Assembly: GCF_045062745.1 (NCBI RefSeq)
Contig: NZ_JBJGED010000042.1
Coordinates: 1-63,312 of the forward strand
Length of the DNA stretch: 63,312 bases
Direction: 5' to 3'
DNA from: Paenibacillus_AA sp045062745
GTDB taxonomy: Bacteria; Bacillota; Bacilli; Paenibacillales; NBRC-103111
Both the position numbers and the translations under genes were made by a program. Every line of letters starts with the position of its first letter. Positions within the stretch are counted from its first letter, which is position 1. Below, one piece after another: positions 52,385 through 60,844 of the stretch. The notes below the pieces were generated by a model, which did no database searches, was not told the origin of the DNA, and worked only from the letters and a program-made list of their open reading frames with translations.

Positions 52385-53485
52385 TTACAGAACCTTCAAT
52401 CCGCTTTGGTCCGGATTCAAAGGAATGTGTCTTTTCACGTGCTGGTGCATTTTGGACATGCGTTCCCATTCGCCACCCGACGTGTCCGCAGGCTTCTTAA
52501 GCGCGCCCGCTAGCGGTACGACTCGGAAGACCGGCTTATTCCCGGATTTATACACGCGCACCCAGGTTGGAACGAAGTCCACATTCATGATTTGGGTCGT
52601 GCCGTCGTCTTGCTTGCGGACATGGATCTGGGTAATGACCCCAGTCAGCGTATGATCGTTTTTGTACAAGCGCGTGGAGATGAAGTTGCCAAGCGAGTAC
52701 GCGGCAAACTTTTTCTTGCTTGCCCCGGACCGCTCCTTTACTTTATAGAAGACCGCGGGTTGAATTACATGGGAATGGGCGCCCAGAATAATATCCGCCC
52801 CATGTTCGAACATTAATTGAACGAGCTTTTTTTGCTCCGGATTGGCCGTTTTGCTGTATTCTCTTCCGAAGTGCATACACGCCACGATGAGATCGACCTC
52901 TTTGCTCTTCAGCCGCTTGATGTCTTCGACGATCCGCTTCGGGTCAATCAGGTTCACCGCCCACGCCGAACTTGCGGGCAAGGGCATGCGGTTCGTGCCT
53001 TTCGTATAGGCGAGCACCCCGATTTTGATCCCCTTCACCGTTTTGATCAACGTTTCCTGCGACTCGCTCGGCGTGCGTGCGGTACCCGTATGGGCGAGTT
53101 GATGCTCGTCGAGCACCTTCAACGTTCGCTTAAGTCCGCTCACGCCATTGTCGATACAATGATTATTGGCCGTGGAGAGCACGTCGAACTTGAGATTTTT
53201 CAATGTAGCGGCGAATTGATCCGGACAATTCAGCAGCGGCCACCCTGTCTTCGGGTTCCTCTTGGGTACCGTATAGCCTCCATCGGACCGCGTGGTTGAG
53301 GTAGGCCCAGCGAAATTCGTTTCCAGATTGCCTATCGTAAAGTCGGCGTTGCGCAAATACGAGGCCACGGGCTCGAAGATCGGATCGAAGTCATAACGTT
53401 TGTCCCCGGAAACCCGAGCCGACGCGATAATACGGCTTTTGATCAACAAGTCCCCCACCGCTGCAATTGTAATGTCAGTACTCAT
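52385..53485 (-). CDS. CapA-family metallophosphatase-like protein
   Basis: 366 residues of the bacterial CapA (PGA_cap) family: AAVGDLLI near residue 8, IGNLETNF near 51, STANNHCIDNG near 105, MHFGREY near 205 and GAHSHVIQP near 235 are the metal-binding motifs. CapA proteins help anchor poly-gamma-glutamate or similar polymers. No signal peptide or transmembrane helix is seen here, unlike canonical CapA. GGAGATGAGCC lies before the ATG. It is divergent from the YheC/D gene at 53704. Confidence 0.83.
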   Translation of the reverse strand: MSTDITIAAVGDLLIKSRIIASARVSGDKRYDFDPIFEPVASYLRNADFTIGNLETNFAGPTSTTRSDGGYTVPKRNPKTGWPLLNCPDQFAATLKNLKFDVLSTANNHCIDNGVSGLKRTLKVLDEHQLAHTGTARTPSESQETLIKTVKGIKIGVLAYTKGTNRMPLPASSAWAVNLIDPKRIVEDIKRLKSKEVDLIVACMHFGREYSKTANPEQKKLVQLMFEHGADIILGAHSHVIQPAVFYKVKERSGASKKKFAAYSLGNFISTRLYKNDHTLTGVITQIHVRKQDDGTTQIMNVDFVPTWVRVYKSGNKPVFRVVPLAGALKKPADTSGGEWERMSKMHQHVKRHIPLNPDQSGLKVL

Positions 53486-53703
53486 GGCTCATCTCCATTT
53501 GTTAGGTCAATATAGACCATCATATGATCCCGGCCCTTGTCCGGCCTTAGATATCCGCCCAGTTTTGGCGGTCTCCCTTTATCCCCCTTACTCCCTATCG
53601 GCATGGTACTCTTTTGCGGGGTATGGAATAGGATACAGTACGTCGATAGAAGCCTATTCATCAGACGTGCAACCGTTGTACAGCACACGGAGGAGATCCT
53701 ACA

Positions 53704-54492
53704 GTGAATGGAAGAATGCACAATTATCCGGGCAGAAAATGGCTGAAGCACGAGTCGCTCTGGAGCGAAGAGGAGATTCGCCCCCATTTGCCCGAAACGG
53801 AGCTGTTTTCGGCAGACTCTTTCACCCGGATGGTCGACAAGCACCCCGTCGTCTTCCTGAAGCCGGACTTGGGCATGAAGGGACAGGGAGTTATAAAAGT
53901 AACCAAGGACGGAGACGACATCGTCGTTCGGACAGCTACCAGCACACATACGTACACGACACCGACGGCCGCCGCTCGCAAGCTGGAGCAGCTCATCGGG
54001 ACTCAGCGCTATCTCGTGCAGCAAGGCGTCGATTTGATCCGGATCAAGGGGCATCCCATTGATTTTCGCCTCCTCCTTCACCTGAAGTCCAATAGGGAAT
54101 GGAGATTTTTTGGCGTGATGGGGAAGGTCGCCGCGCGCAATCGGTTCGTGACCAATCACGCTCGGGGCGGCAAGGCGCTCGGCCTGCCTCAGGCGCTGTC
54201 GCATGCATTCGGCATCACGAAGGAGGAGGAGGCCGAGTGGGATGACCGGATGAAGCAAGTGGCGCTTCGTATCGCGAAGGCGATGAAGAAGCATTTTCCG
54301 AATATTACGGAGCTGGGCTTGGATGTAGGCATCGATACGAGCGAGAGAATCTGGCTGATCGAAGCGAATACGAGACCCCACTATCAGCTGTTCCGGCACC
54401 ACTCGGACCCGACCTTGTTCCGCAAGATCGTGACTTCCGTTCGCGCCCTTCGGGCCCAGCATTTTCGGAAGCTTCCTGCTAAATCGGTTTAA
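53704..54492 (+). CDS. YheC/YheD-family ATP-grasp protein, short form
   Basis: 262 residues. VVFLKPDLGMKGQGVIKV near residue 48, GHPIDFRLLLHLK near 112 and RIWLIEANTRPHYQLFR near 218 mark the YheC/YheD ATP-grasp domain. It lacks about 100 residues compared with the protein at 48056. The start is GTG with GGAGGAG eight bases upstream. A spore-associated role is only inferred from the family. It ends in a strong terminator. Confidence 0.83.
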   Translation: MNGRMHNYPGRKWLKHESLWSEEEIRPHLPETELFSADSFTRMVDKHPVVFLKPDLGMKGQGVIKVTKDGDDIVVRTATSTHTYTTPTAAARKLEQLIGTQRYLVQQGVDLIRIKGHPIDFRLLLHLKSNREWRFFGVMGKVAARNRFVTNHARGGKALGLPQALSHAFGITKEEEAEWDDRMKQVALRIAKAMKKHFPNITELGLDVGIDTSERIWLIEANTRPHYQLFRHHSDPTLFRKIVTSVRALRAQHFRKLPAKSV

Positions 54493-54503
54493 GATGGCTT
54501 GAG

Positions 54504-54535
54504 AGCCGGTCGCCTTGGCGACCGGTTCTTTTTTT
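54504..54535 (+). terminator. Terminator of the YheC/D gene 53704
   Basis: CCGGTCGCC / GGCGACCGG with a two-base loop (54506-54525) followed by TTCTTTTTTT. Confidence 0.88.
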
Positions 54536-54599
54536 GAAGGCGCTGTCGTTTGGTGGTAAAATGAGTCCAAGACGTAATGCAAGAGGGGTAGAGGGAGAG

Positions 54600-55727
54600 A
54601 TGGATGCAATCCTGCAGAAGCAGCTGTTGAGGGGGCTTTGGGTCGTCCTGTTGATTGTGGCGGCGGCCGCGTTTGTGTACTTCGTGACGCCGATGGTGTC
54701 GCCGTTCCTCATTGGATGGCTGATCGCCTATATTTTGAATCCGCTGGTGAATATGCTGCAGCGGCGGGGGAGAATGCCGCGGTGGCTCGCGGTGACGGTG
54801 TCCTTGCTCTTGTTTCTAGGCATTACGGCCACGATCGTCAGCTTACTCGTAACGAATATTGTGTACGAGGTGGCGGACTTGTCTGCTTACATACAAGAAA
54901 ATATCGAATCGTGGAAAAACAAATTCGTAGATTTCGTGCACTCGGATTACCTGCAAGGCGTAATTGACCAGTTGAACCGATTCTATCTCGAAAATCCGAA
55001 GTACCAGAGTACGATCAACGACAACTTGGCCTCGACGGGCGTCAAGCTGGCGAATGCCGGCTCCACGATGATCGGATTCGTGTTGAACGGCATCGTCGGA
55101 CTGCTGAAATCGCTGCCGAACGTAGCTACGGTGATGCTGATCGCTCTCCTCGCTGCCTTCTTCATCAGCAAAGATTGGTACCGGATTATCGCTCGGGTGA
55201 GCTCCTGGTTCCCGAAGCGGCCATTGCAAACGGCAGGCACGATCTGGAGCGACCTGCAAAAAGCGTTGTTCGGCTACGTGCGCGCGCAATTCATTCTGAT
55301 CTCGATCACCGCCATGTTCGTCATCGTCGGGCTCCTGATCCTCGACGTCCCTTACGCGATCACGATCGGCCTTCTGATCGGCTTCGTCGATCTGCTGCCG
55401 TATCTCGGGACGGGGGCGGCGATGGTGCCATGGATTATCTTCGTGTTCGTCCAAGGGAACTTGTACTTAGGCATCGGGCTCAGCATCCTGTACGGGGTCA
55501 TCCTCGTGGCGAGGAGCTTCCTGGAGCCGAAGGTGCTCGCCAGCAGCATCGGGCTCGATCCGCTGGCGACGCTGATCGCCATGTTCATCGGACTGAAGCT
55601 GTTCGGCTTCGTCGGCGTCATCATCGGCCCCGTCACGCTCGTGCTGCTGTCGGCCATCCAACGGGCGAACGTGTTTCAGGATATATGGGGGTATATCAAG
55701 CACGGGAAAAATCACGGGGTAGCGTAA
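54600..55727 (+). CDS. ytvI: AI-2E-type permease, YtvI-like sporulation membrane protein
   Basis: 375 residues with about seven to eight predicted helices, including FLIGWLIAYILNPLVN near residue 38 and the conserved LLIGFVDLLPYLGTG near 258, diagnostic of the UPF0118/AI-2E family. Nearby FxsA and the TCA operon match the B. subtilis position of ytvI. ATG 54600 is chosen for AGAGGGG 11 bases upstream; the ORF extends 22 codons earlier without a good site. Role in sporulation is known for YtvI; the transported molecule is not known. Confidence 0.85.
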   Translation: MDAILQKQLLRGLWVVLLIVAAAAFVYFVTPMVSPFLIGWLIAYILNPLVNMLQRRGRMPRWLAVTVSLLLFLGITATIVSLLVTNIVYEVADLSAYIQENIESWKNKFVDFVHSDYLQGVIDQLNRFYLENPKYQSTINDNLASTGVKLANAGSTMIGFVLNGIVGLLKSLPNVATVMLIALLAAFFISKDWYRIIARVSSWFPKRPLQTAGTIWSDLQKALFGYVRAQFILISITAMFVIVGLLILDVPYAITIGLLIGFVDLLPYLGTGAAMVPWIIFVFVQGNLYLGIGLSILYGVILVARSFLEPKVLASSIGLDPLATLIAMFIGLKLFGFVGVIIGPVTLVLLSAIQRANVFQDIWGYIKHGKNHGVA

Positions 55728-55730
55728 CGG

Positions 55731-56216
55731 TTACGGCGGGGCGGCTCGGCCGAACGCTTGACCCAGCAGCTCATACAAATCCGGAGCTTCCTTATGAATG
55801 CGGACCGGCTTCCACTCGCGGTTCACCCACAGATGCTTCGTTCCGCCGCTCACCAGCAGCTCGCCGGCCGGCGCGGCGGACGAGCCCACTTCTGCAGCCT
55901 CGTCTGCGACCAGCCGCACCTGCGACTCGAACCGCACCGTCAGCGGGCTGAACTCCGCGATGCGCGTCCACACAACGATCGCGTCGTCGTACTTCGCCGG
56001 GGCACGGAATTTCGATTCCAGCTCGATCACCGGGAGCAGCAGCCCCCGCCGTTCCAGCTCGCGATAGGGCAAGCCCATCTCCCGGATGAGCTCGGTGCGT
56101 CCCCACTCGAACCAGTTCAAGTAATTCGTATGATAGACGACCCCCATCTGATCGGTTTCCTGATACCGGACACGCAGCGGGTGGCTAAACCATCTCGATT
56201 GCAGTTCCATCCTCAT
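55731..56216 (-). CDS. Acyl-CoA thioesterase, YbgC/FadM hotdog family
   Basis: 161 residues. YQETDQMGVVYHTNYLNWFEWGRTELIR near residue 18 is the YbgC-type active site (Asp, Tyr, Glu), and HLWVNRE is near residue 127. It hydrolyses acyl-CoA. The ATG follows GGTGAGGAG by five bases. It lies 9 bp after the FxsA stop and is convergent with ytvI (3 bp apart). Confidence 0.88.
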   Translation of the reverse strand: MRMELQSRWFSHPLRVRYQETDQMGVVYHTNYLNWFEWGRTELIREMGLPYRELERRGLLLPVIELESKFRAPAKYDDAIVVWTRIAEFSPLTVRFESQVRLVADEAAEVGSSAAPAGELLVSGGTKHLWVNREWKPVRIHKEAPDLYELLGQAFGRAAPP

Positions 56217-56225
56217 GAGTGCTCC

Positions 56226-56618
56226 TCACCAGCGGTAAAATCGGAACGTTCCGCCGTTCGCCAGCTTGCGTCGAAGCCAGGCGTTCAGCGCCTGCCGGAA
56301 AATCGGCCGGGTCAGCGGGAAGACGAGCAGCAGGCCCAGCACATCGCTGAGAAAGCCCGGCGCCATCATCATCAAGCCTCCGGCGAAGATGCAGATGCCG
56401 TCCAGGATCGACTGCGCCGGCATTTGCCCGGCGGACAGCTGACGTTGCGCGTTCGCCCATACTTTGAGCCCTTCCCGCTTGGCCAGGTAGGCGCCTGCGA
56501 ACCCGGACAACAACAGCAGCGCGAACGTCTGCCATCCTCCGATCAGCTTGCCGACCTCGAACAAAGCCCAGATCTCGAGCGCGGGTACGACAATGAACAG
56601 GATCATAAGTATTCGCAA
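56226..56618 (-). CDS. fxsA: FxsA-family membrane protein
   Basis: 130 residues with about three helices; the family pattern is IVVPALEIWALFEVGKLIGG near residue 7, LLSGFAGAYLAKREG near 37 and LDGICIFAGGLMMMAPGFLSD near 72. FxsA-type proteins (YtzA in B. subtilis) are small membrane proteins of unclear role. The start is a TTG with AAGGGGG seven bases upstream; a longer start would run through an unlikely polar N-terminus. It precedes the thioesterase gene. Confidence 0.82.
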   Translation of the reverse strand: MRILMILFIVVPALEIWALFEVGKLIGGWQTFALLLLSGFAGAYLAKREGLKVWANAQRQLSAGQMPAQSILDGICIFAGGLMMMAPGFLSDVLGLLLVFPLTRPIFRQALNAWLRRKLANGGTFRFYRW

Positions 56619-56695
56619 TGTGTTGCCCCCTTCTCGACCAGTCCTTCGTATATCTTCTATTGTACAGGGAAGCTTGGACAAGTTCAAAATGCTGC

Positions 56696-57165
56696 TTACG
56701 GCCACTATCCCCTAGATCGGTTACGCTTCCCCTACTTCTTATAGCCACTATCCCGTTGGCTCAGTCATCGGCGCTTGGCACGGTAACTCTGCCCCCGCTA
56801 TGCTCACCTGTTCACTCGTTCTATTTGCTACACCCACTTCTTATAGCCACTATCCCCTTCGCTCAGAAACCTTCGTTTGACGTGGTGATGCTGCCTCCGC
56901 TTCTTATGGCCACTATCCCGTTGGCTCAGACATCGGCGCTTGGTACAGTGACGCTAACCCCAACCCCAACTAAGCTCGCCAACTCACCCGTTCTATTTGC
57001 TCCCCCCGTATCTTATCGCCACTATCCCGTTGGCTCAGTCATCGGCGCTTGGCACGGTGACGCTAACCCCAACTAAGCTCGCCAACTCACCCGTTCTATT
57101 GCTCCCCCGCATCTTATCGCCACTATCCCATTGGCTCAGTCATTGGCGCTTGGCACGGTGACTCT
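56696..57165. repeat. Imperfect tandem repeat, 60-110 bp units
   Basis: CTTATNGCCACTATCCC begins units at 56738, 56840, 56903, 57012 and 57113, with a partial copy at 56696. TCGGCGCTTGGCACGGTGAC recurs in four of them. Unit length is about 101-109 bp with one short unit of 63 bp. No gene is present. Confidence 0.75.
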
Positions 57166-57297
57166 GCCCCCTCCCCAGCGTACTCATCACCCTCACCATG
57201 TACTAGTTGCAGGATGGGAGCCACGGTAGTAAAGCGAAGTTTACAATTAAGAAGGGTACATTTATAAAAGATCGCCAGATGAGCTCTCTGATATGCG

Positions 57298-57343
57298 AAT
57301 AGTAAGGCAAACTTTTGTTAATTGTAAAGGCTGCCTTACTATT
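57298..57343. repeat. 46-bp intergenic hairpin repeat
   Basis: AATAGTAAGGCA (57298-57309) and TGCCTTACTATT (57332-57343) are perfect 12-bp arms around a 22-base core. The same architecture and length occur at 39149-39194. Related words (AAGTTTACAATTAAG) lie around it at 57235-57260. Confidence 0.75.
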
Positions 57344-57486
57344 AGCAATAGATTGCCTTACAATTGACCGGATAAACCGATACTTCGCACAAAAATTGTT
57401 TACCTACCCTGCTTATTTATAAACTTTGGCTAACAGATCCCTTCAGAGGTCCTCGGTCGTGGCGATCCGTTAAGCCGTAAGAGGGC

Positions 57487-57865
57487 GGGAAAAGACGGAA
57501 ATGTCGTATAACTGGTTCGAAACCGGGCACATGGTGGGAATAAAACGGAAAAATCGTGTTACTGGTTCAGAACCGGGCGCGTGGCGAGAATAGGACGGAA
57601 AAATCGTGTTACTGGCACTGAACCGAGGCGGATCGCGGGAATAAAACGGAAATATCGTGTTACTGGCACTGAACCTAGGCGGACGGCGGAATAAGACGGA
57701 AATATCGTGTTACTGGCACTGAACCGAGGCGGACGGCGGGAATAAGGAGGAAATGTCGTGTTACTGGCACTGAACCGAGGCGGATCGCGGGAATAAGACG
57801 GAAATGTCGTGTTACTGGTGCGGAACCGGACTAATGGCCGGAATAAGACGGAATAGTCGTGTTAC
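57487..57865. repeat. Tandem array, about 50-bp units, eight copies
   Basis: The word ACGGAAAWRTCGTGTTACTGG recurs with 50-51 bp spacing (57495, 57545, 57595, 57646, 57696, 57747, 57798, 57849). The whole unit is conserved, including GCACTGAACCGAGGCGGA in the central copies, so these are tandem repeats and not a repeat-spacer array. Confidence 0.8.
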
Positions 57866-57877
57866 CCAACAGTCCAA

Positions 57878-57919
57878 TAAAAAACAAAACCCGCGCTTTC
57901 CTGTGAAGGAAAACGCGGG
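57878..57919 (-). terminator. Terminator of pyk
   Basis: CCCGCG / CGCGGG with an inner TTTCC / GGAAA stem, then TTTTGTTTTTT on the minus strand, lies 13 bases past the stop codon. Confidence 0.85.
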
Positions 57920-57931
57920 GAGGTACAGGGA

Positions 57932-59686
57932 TTACAGCACCTTGGCTTGTCCGGTGTAAATGACGCCGATCTCGGAATACACGGTTACTTCCATGCCGTC
58001 ATGCATGATGTTGAACGCATCGTTCACCCCTACGATGACGGGGATACCGAGGCTCAAGCCCACGACCGCCGCATGCGACGTAATGCCGCCGAGCTCGGTG
58101 ATGACCGCAGACGCCTGCTCGAAGGCCGGCATGTATTCCTTGTCGGTCATCGTCGTGACGAGAATGGCACCTGGCGTCATCTTCGCGTTTGCCTCATCCG
58201 CGGTGCGCGCCACGACGACTTTGCCGGTCGCGGACTGGCTGCCGATGCCTTGTCCCTTGGCGATAAGCTCGCCGACGTGGTGCACCTTCATCAAGTTCGT
58301 CGAGCCTGAGCGGCCGACCGGCACACCCGCCGTGATGATGACGAGATCGCCCAACCGGATCAAACCGGCTTTCATCGAATGGTCGACGGCCAGCTGGAAC
58401 ATTTCGTCGGTGTTGCGCGCTTCTTCGCCTTTGATCGGGATTACGCCCCAGATCAGGCACAAGCGGCGCATCACTTGCTCGTTCGGCGTAACCGCCAGGA
58501 TCGGCGACTTCGGCCGGTATTTGGACACCATCCGAGCGGTATAGCCGCTCTCGGTCGGCGTAATGATCGCTTTGGCATCGAGATCGAGCGCCGAATTCGC
58601 CACCGACTGGCTGATCGCCTCGGTGATCGTGCGCTGCTGGGCGGAGCTCTGCTTCATGAACATTTCCCGGTATTCGAGCGCCTGCTCGGCCCGTTCGGCG
58701 ATACGCGACATCGTCAGTACCGACTCGATCGGGTACTTCCCGGCCGCCGTTTCGCCGGACAGCATGATCGCGCTCGTGCCGTCGAAGATGGCGTTCGCGA
58801 CGTCGCTCGCCTCCGCGCGCGTAGGGCGAGGGTTGCGCTGCATCGAATCGAGCATCTGCGTGGCGGTGATGACCGGCTTGCCGACGTAGTTGCCCTTGCG
58901 GATCATGTTCTTCTGCACGAGCGGCACTTCCTCGGCCGGAATCTCGACCCCGAGGTCGCCCCGCGCAACCATCAGGCCATCGGACACCTCAAGAATCTCG
59001 TCGAGGTTGTTCACGCCTTCCTCGTTCTCGATCTTGGAGATGATCTGGATGTGTGGCGCGTTGTATCGCTCCAGCAGCTGTCGAATCTCGAGCACGTCGC
59101 TAGCCTTGCGGACGAACGAAGCGGCGATGAAGTCCACGCCCTGCTCGATGCCGAAGATGATGTCGTTCGCGTCCTTCTCGGTAATGCCGGGGAGTGAAAT
59201 GCTGACGCCCGGGACGTTCACGCCCTTCTTGCTCTTGATCGTGCCGCCGTTCACGATGCGGCATTCGATCTCGCTGGCGTGGATGCCCACGACCGTCAAG
59301 CCGATCAAGCCGTCGTCGATCAGAATCGTCGAGCCGACGCGGACGTCCTTCGGCAATTCCTTGTATGTCACCGAGATACGGCGGTTGTCTCCGACAATCT
59401 CCTCGGTCGTGAGCGTGAGCAGCTCGTCCTGCACGAGCTCGTACGAGTCCGCCTGCAGCTTGCCCGTGCGAATCTCCGGCCCCTTGGTGTCGAGCAGGAT
59501 CGCCACCGTGCGGTTCAGCTCCTGGCACGCTTGGCGGATGTTGCGGATCCGGTTGCCGTGCTCCTCGAAATCGCCGTGCGAAAAATTGAGCCGTGCCACA
59601 TTCATGCCCGCGGTAATCAGTTGCTTTAGCATAGGCAGCGATTCGCTGGACGGCCCGATGGTACATACGATCTTCGTTTTGCGCAT
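57932..59686 (-). CDS. pyk: Pyruvate kinase with C-terminal PEP-utilising domain
   Basis: 584 residues. RKTKIVCTIGPSSES near residue 2, NVARLNFSHGDFEEHG near 36 and MVARGDLGVEIPAEEVP near 220, with TATQMLDSM near 255, mark the catalytic barrel. The extra C-terminal domain has GGITSHAAVVGLSLGIPVIVG near 535, the phosphohistidine-type domain found in Bacillus-type enzymes. It makes ATP and pyruvate from PEP. ATG 59686 has GGGAGG 12 bases upstream; the 29 upstream codons are unlikely. It follows accA with 183 bp between. Confidence 0.96.
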   Translation of the reverse strand: MRKTKIVCTIGPSSESLPMLKQLITAGMNVARLNFSHGDFEEHGNRIRNIRQACQELNRTVAILLDTKGPEIRTGKLQADSYELVQDELLTLTTEEIVGDNRRISVTYKELPKDVRVGSTILIDDGLIGLTVVGIHASEIECRIVNGGTIKSKKGVNVPGVSISLPGITEKDANDIIFGIEQGVDFIAASFVRKASDVLEIRQLLERYNAPHIQIISKIENEEGVNNLDEILEVSDGLMVARGDLGVEIPAEEVPLVQKNMIRKGNYVGKPVITATQMLDSMQRNPRPTRAEASDVANAIFDGTSAIMLSGETAAGKYPIESVLTMSRIAERAEQALEYREMFMKQSSAQQRTITEAISQSVANSALDLDAKAIITPTESGYTARMVSKYRPKSPILAVTPNEQVMRRLCLIWGVIPIKGEEARNTDEMFQLAVDHSMKAGLIRLGDLVIITAGVPVGRSGSTNLMKVHHVGELIAKGQGIGSQSATGKVVVARTADEANAKMTPGAILVTTMTDKEYMPAFEQASAVITELGGITSHAAVVGLSLGIPVIVGVNDAFNIMHDGMEVTVYSEIGVIYTGQAKVL

Positions 59687-59780
59687 TGTTCTAATATCCT
59701 CCCACAGTATAAATTCCCCACAAAGCGTTGCGATGTTTCTACGGTGACGACTAATTCTTCGCGGGGACCTCACATGACTA

Positions 59781-59805
59781 CCCCCACGAAGTGCCTTCGT
59801 GGGGG
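59781..59805. terminator. Hairpin between accA and pyk
   Basis: CCCCCACGAAG / CTTCGTGGGGG with loop TGC (59781-59791 and 59795-59805) lies between accA and pyk. On the minus strand no T-run follows, so it could be a weak terminator or processing hairpin. Confidence 0.55.
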
Positions 59806-59869
59806 CCCGGAAATCTATCCTCTTTGAACCCTTCCGGGGTTGTCTCTTTTGTAAACGCGACTCGCTCGC

Positions 59870-60844
59870 TTAATGCTGCTCTACGAGCTCTTGCAGGTAC
59901 GCGACGCGGCCCATTTTTCTGAACTTCTGATACCGGTCGTCCCGCAGCTGCTGCGCCGTCATCGGGAGCAGCGCTTCCAGATGGCGCCAGATCGCTTCCT
60001 TCATGAGGACGCTCTGCGACTCCGGATCGCGGTGGGCGCCGCCCTTCGGCTCCTTCACGATCTCATCGATCACGTCCAGCTCCAGCAGGTCGTCGGCCGT
60101 AATGCGCATTGCCTCGGCCGCCTTGAGCGACAACGTCGCGTCCTTGAACAGAATCGTGGCGGCGCCTTCCGGACTGATGACGGAATAGACGGAGTTCTCC
60201 ATCATGAGCACCCGGTTGCCGATGCCAAGGCCGAGCGCGCCGCCGCTGCCGCCCTCGCCGATGACGACGGTCACGATCGGCACGCCGAAGCCGGCCATCT
60301 CCATCAAGTTGCGGGCAATCGCTTCGCCGGGTCCGCGTTCCTCCGCTTCCTTCCCGGGGTGCGCGCCCTTCGTATCGAGGAATGTTATGATCGGCCGCTT
60401 GAACTTGTTCGCCTGCTGCATGAGGCGCAGCGCCTTGCGGAAGCCTTCCGGATTCGGACTGCCGAAATTGCGGGCGATGTTGTCCTTCGTGTCGACGCCT
60501 TTCTGATGGCCGATGACCGTCACCGGGATGCCGTTCAGCTTGGCGATGCCGCCGACGATCGCCAGATCGTCGCCGAACAGGCGGTCTCCGTGGAACTCGA
60601 TAAAGTCCGTAAAGACGCTCTGAATGTAATCCAACGTTTTGGGCCGCATCGGATGGCGGGCAATCTGCAGCTTCTGCGAAGCGGACATATTCCCGTACAT
60701 CTCATCCTCCAGCGATGCGAGCCGCTCTTCGAGCTTGGCAATCTCGTCCGAGAAATCAATCTGCTTCTCCACGCCGAACCGGCGAAGCTCCTCGATCTTG
60801 GCCTTCAGCTCCGCCAGGGGTCGTTCGAACGGCATCTCAGCCAT
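59870..60844 (-). CDS. accA: Acetyl-CoA carboxylase carboxyltransferase, alpha subunit
   Basis: 324 residues. RPLAELKAKIEELRR near residue 8, RHPMRPKTLDYI near 63, FLDTKGAHPGKEAEERGPGEAIARNL near 155 and GEGGSGGALGLG near 195 are AccA signatures. With AccD it moves the carboxyl group to acetyl-CoA at the start of fatty acid synthesis. The ATG overlaps the accD stop by eight bases, so its ribosome site is inside accD. Confidence 0.96.
   Translation of the reverse strand: MAEMPFERPLAELKAKIEELRRFGVEKQIDFSDEIAKLEERLASLEDEMYGNMSASQKLQIARHPMRPKTLDYIQSVFTDFIEFHGDRLFGDDLAIVGGIAKLNGIPVTVIGHQKGVDTKDNIARNFGSPNPEGFRKALRLMQQANKFKRPIITFLDTKGAHPGKEAEERGPGEAIARNLMEMAGFGVPIVTVVIGEGGSGGALGLGIGNRVLMMENSVYSVISPEGAATILFKDATLSLKAAEAMRITADDLLELDVIDEIVKEPKGGAHRDPESQSVLMKEAIWRHLEALLPMTAQQLRDDRYQKFRKMGRVAYLQELVEQH

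Noticed and set aside
56618..57076. ORF of 152 codons over the tandem repeats
   Set aside because: It runs antisense out of fxsA into repeats, with no start signal and a Pro/Leu-rich composition from the repeat.
57487..57865. CRISPR array
   Set aside because: The full 50-bp unit is conserved without unique spacers, and no cas genes are nearby.
59781..59805. Remnant of pfkA
   Set aside because: The 183-bp gap between accA and pyk has no reading frame resembling phosphofructokinase; only a hairpin is present.
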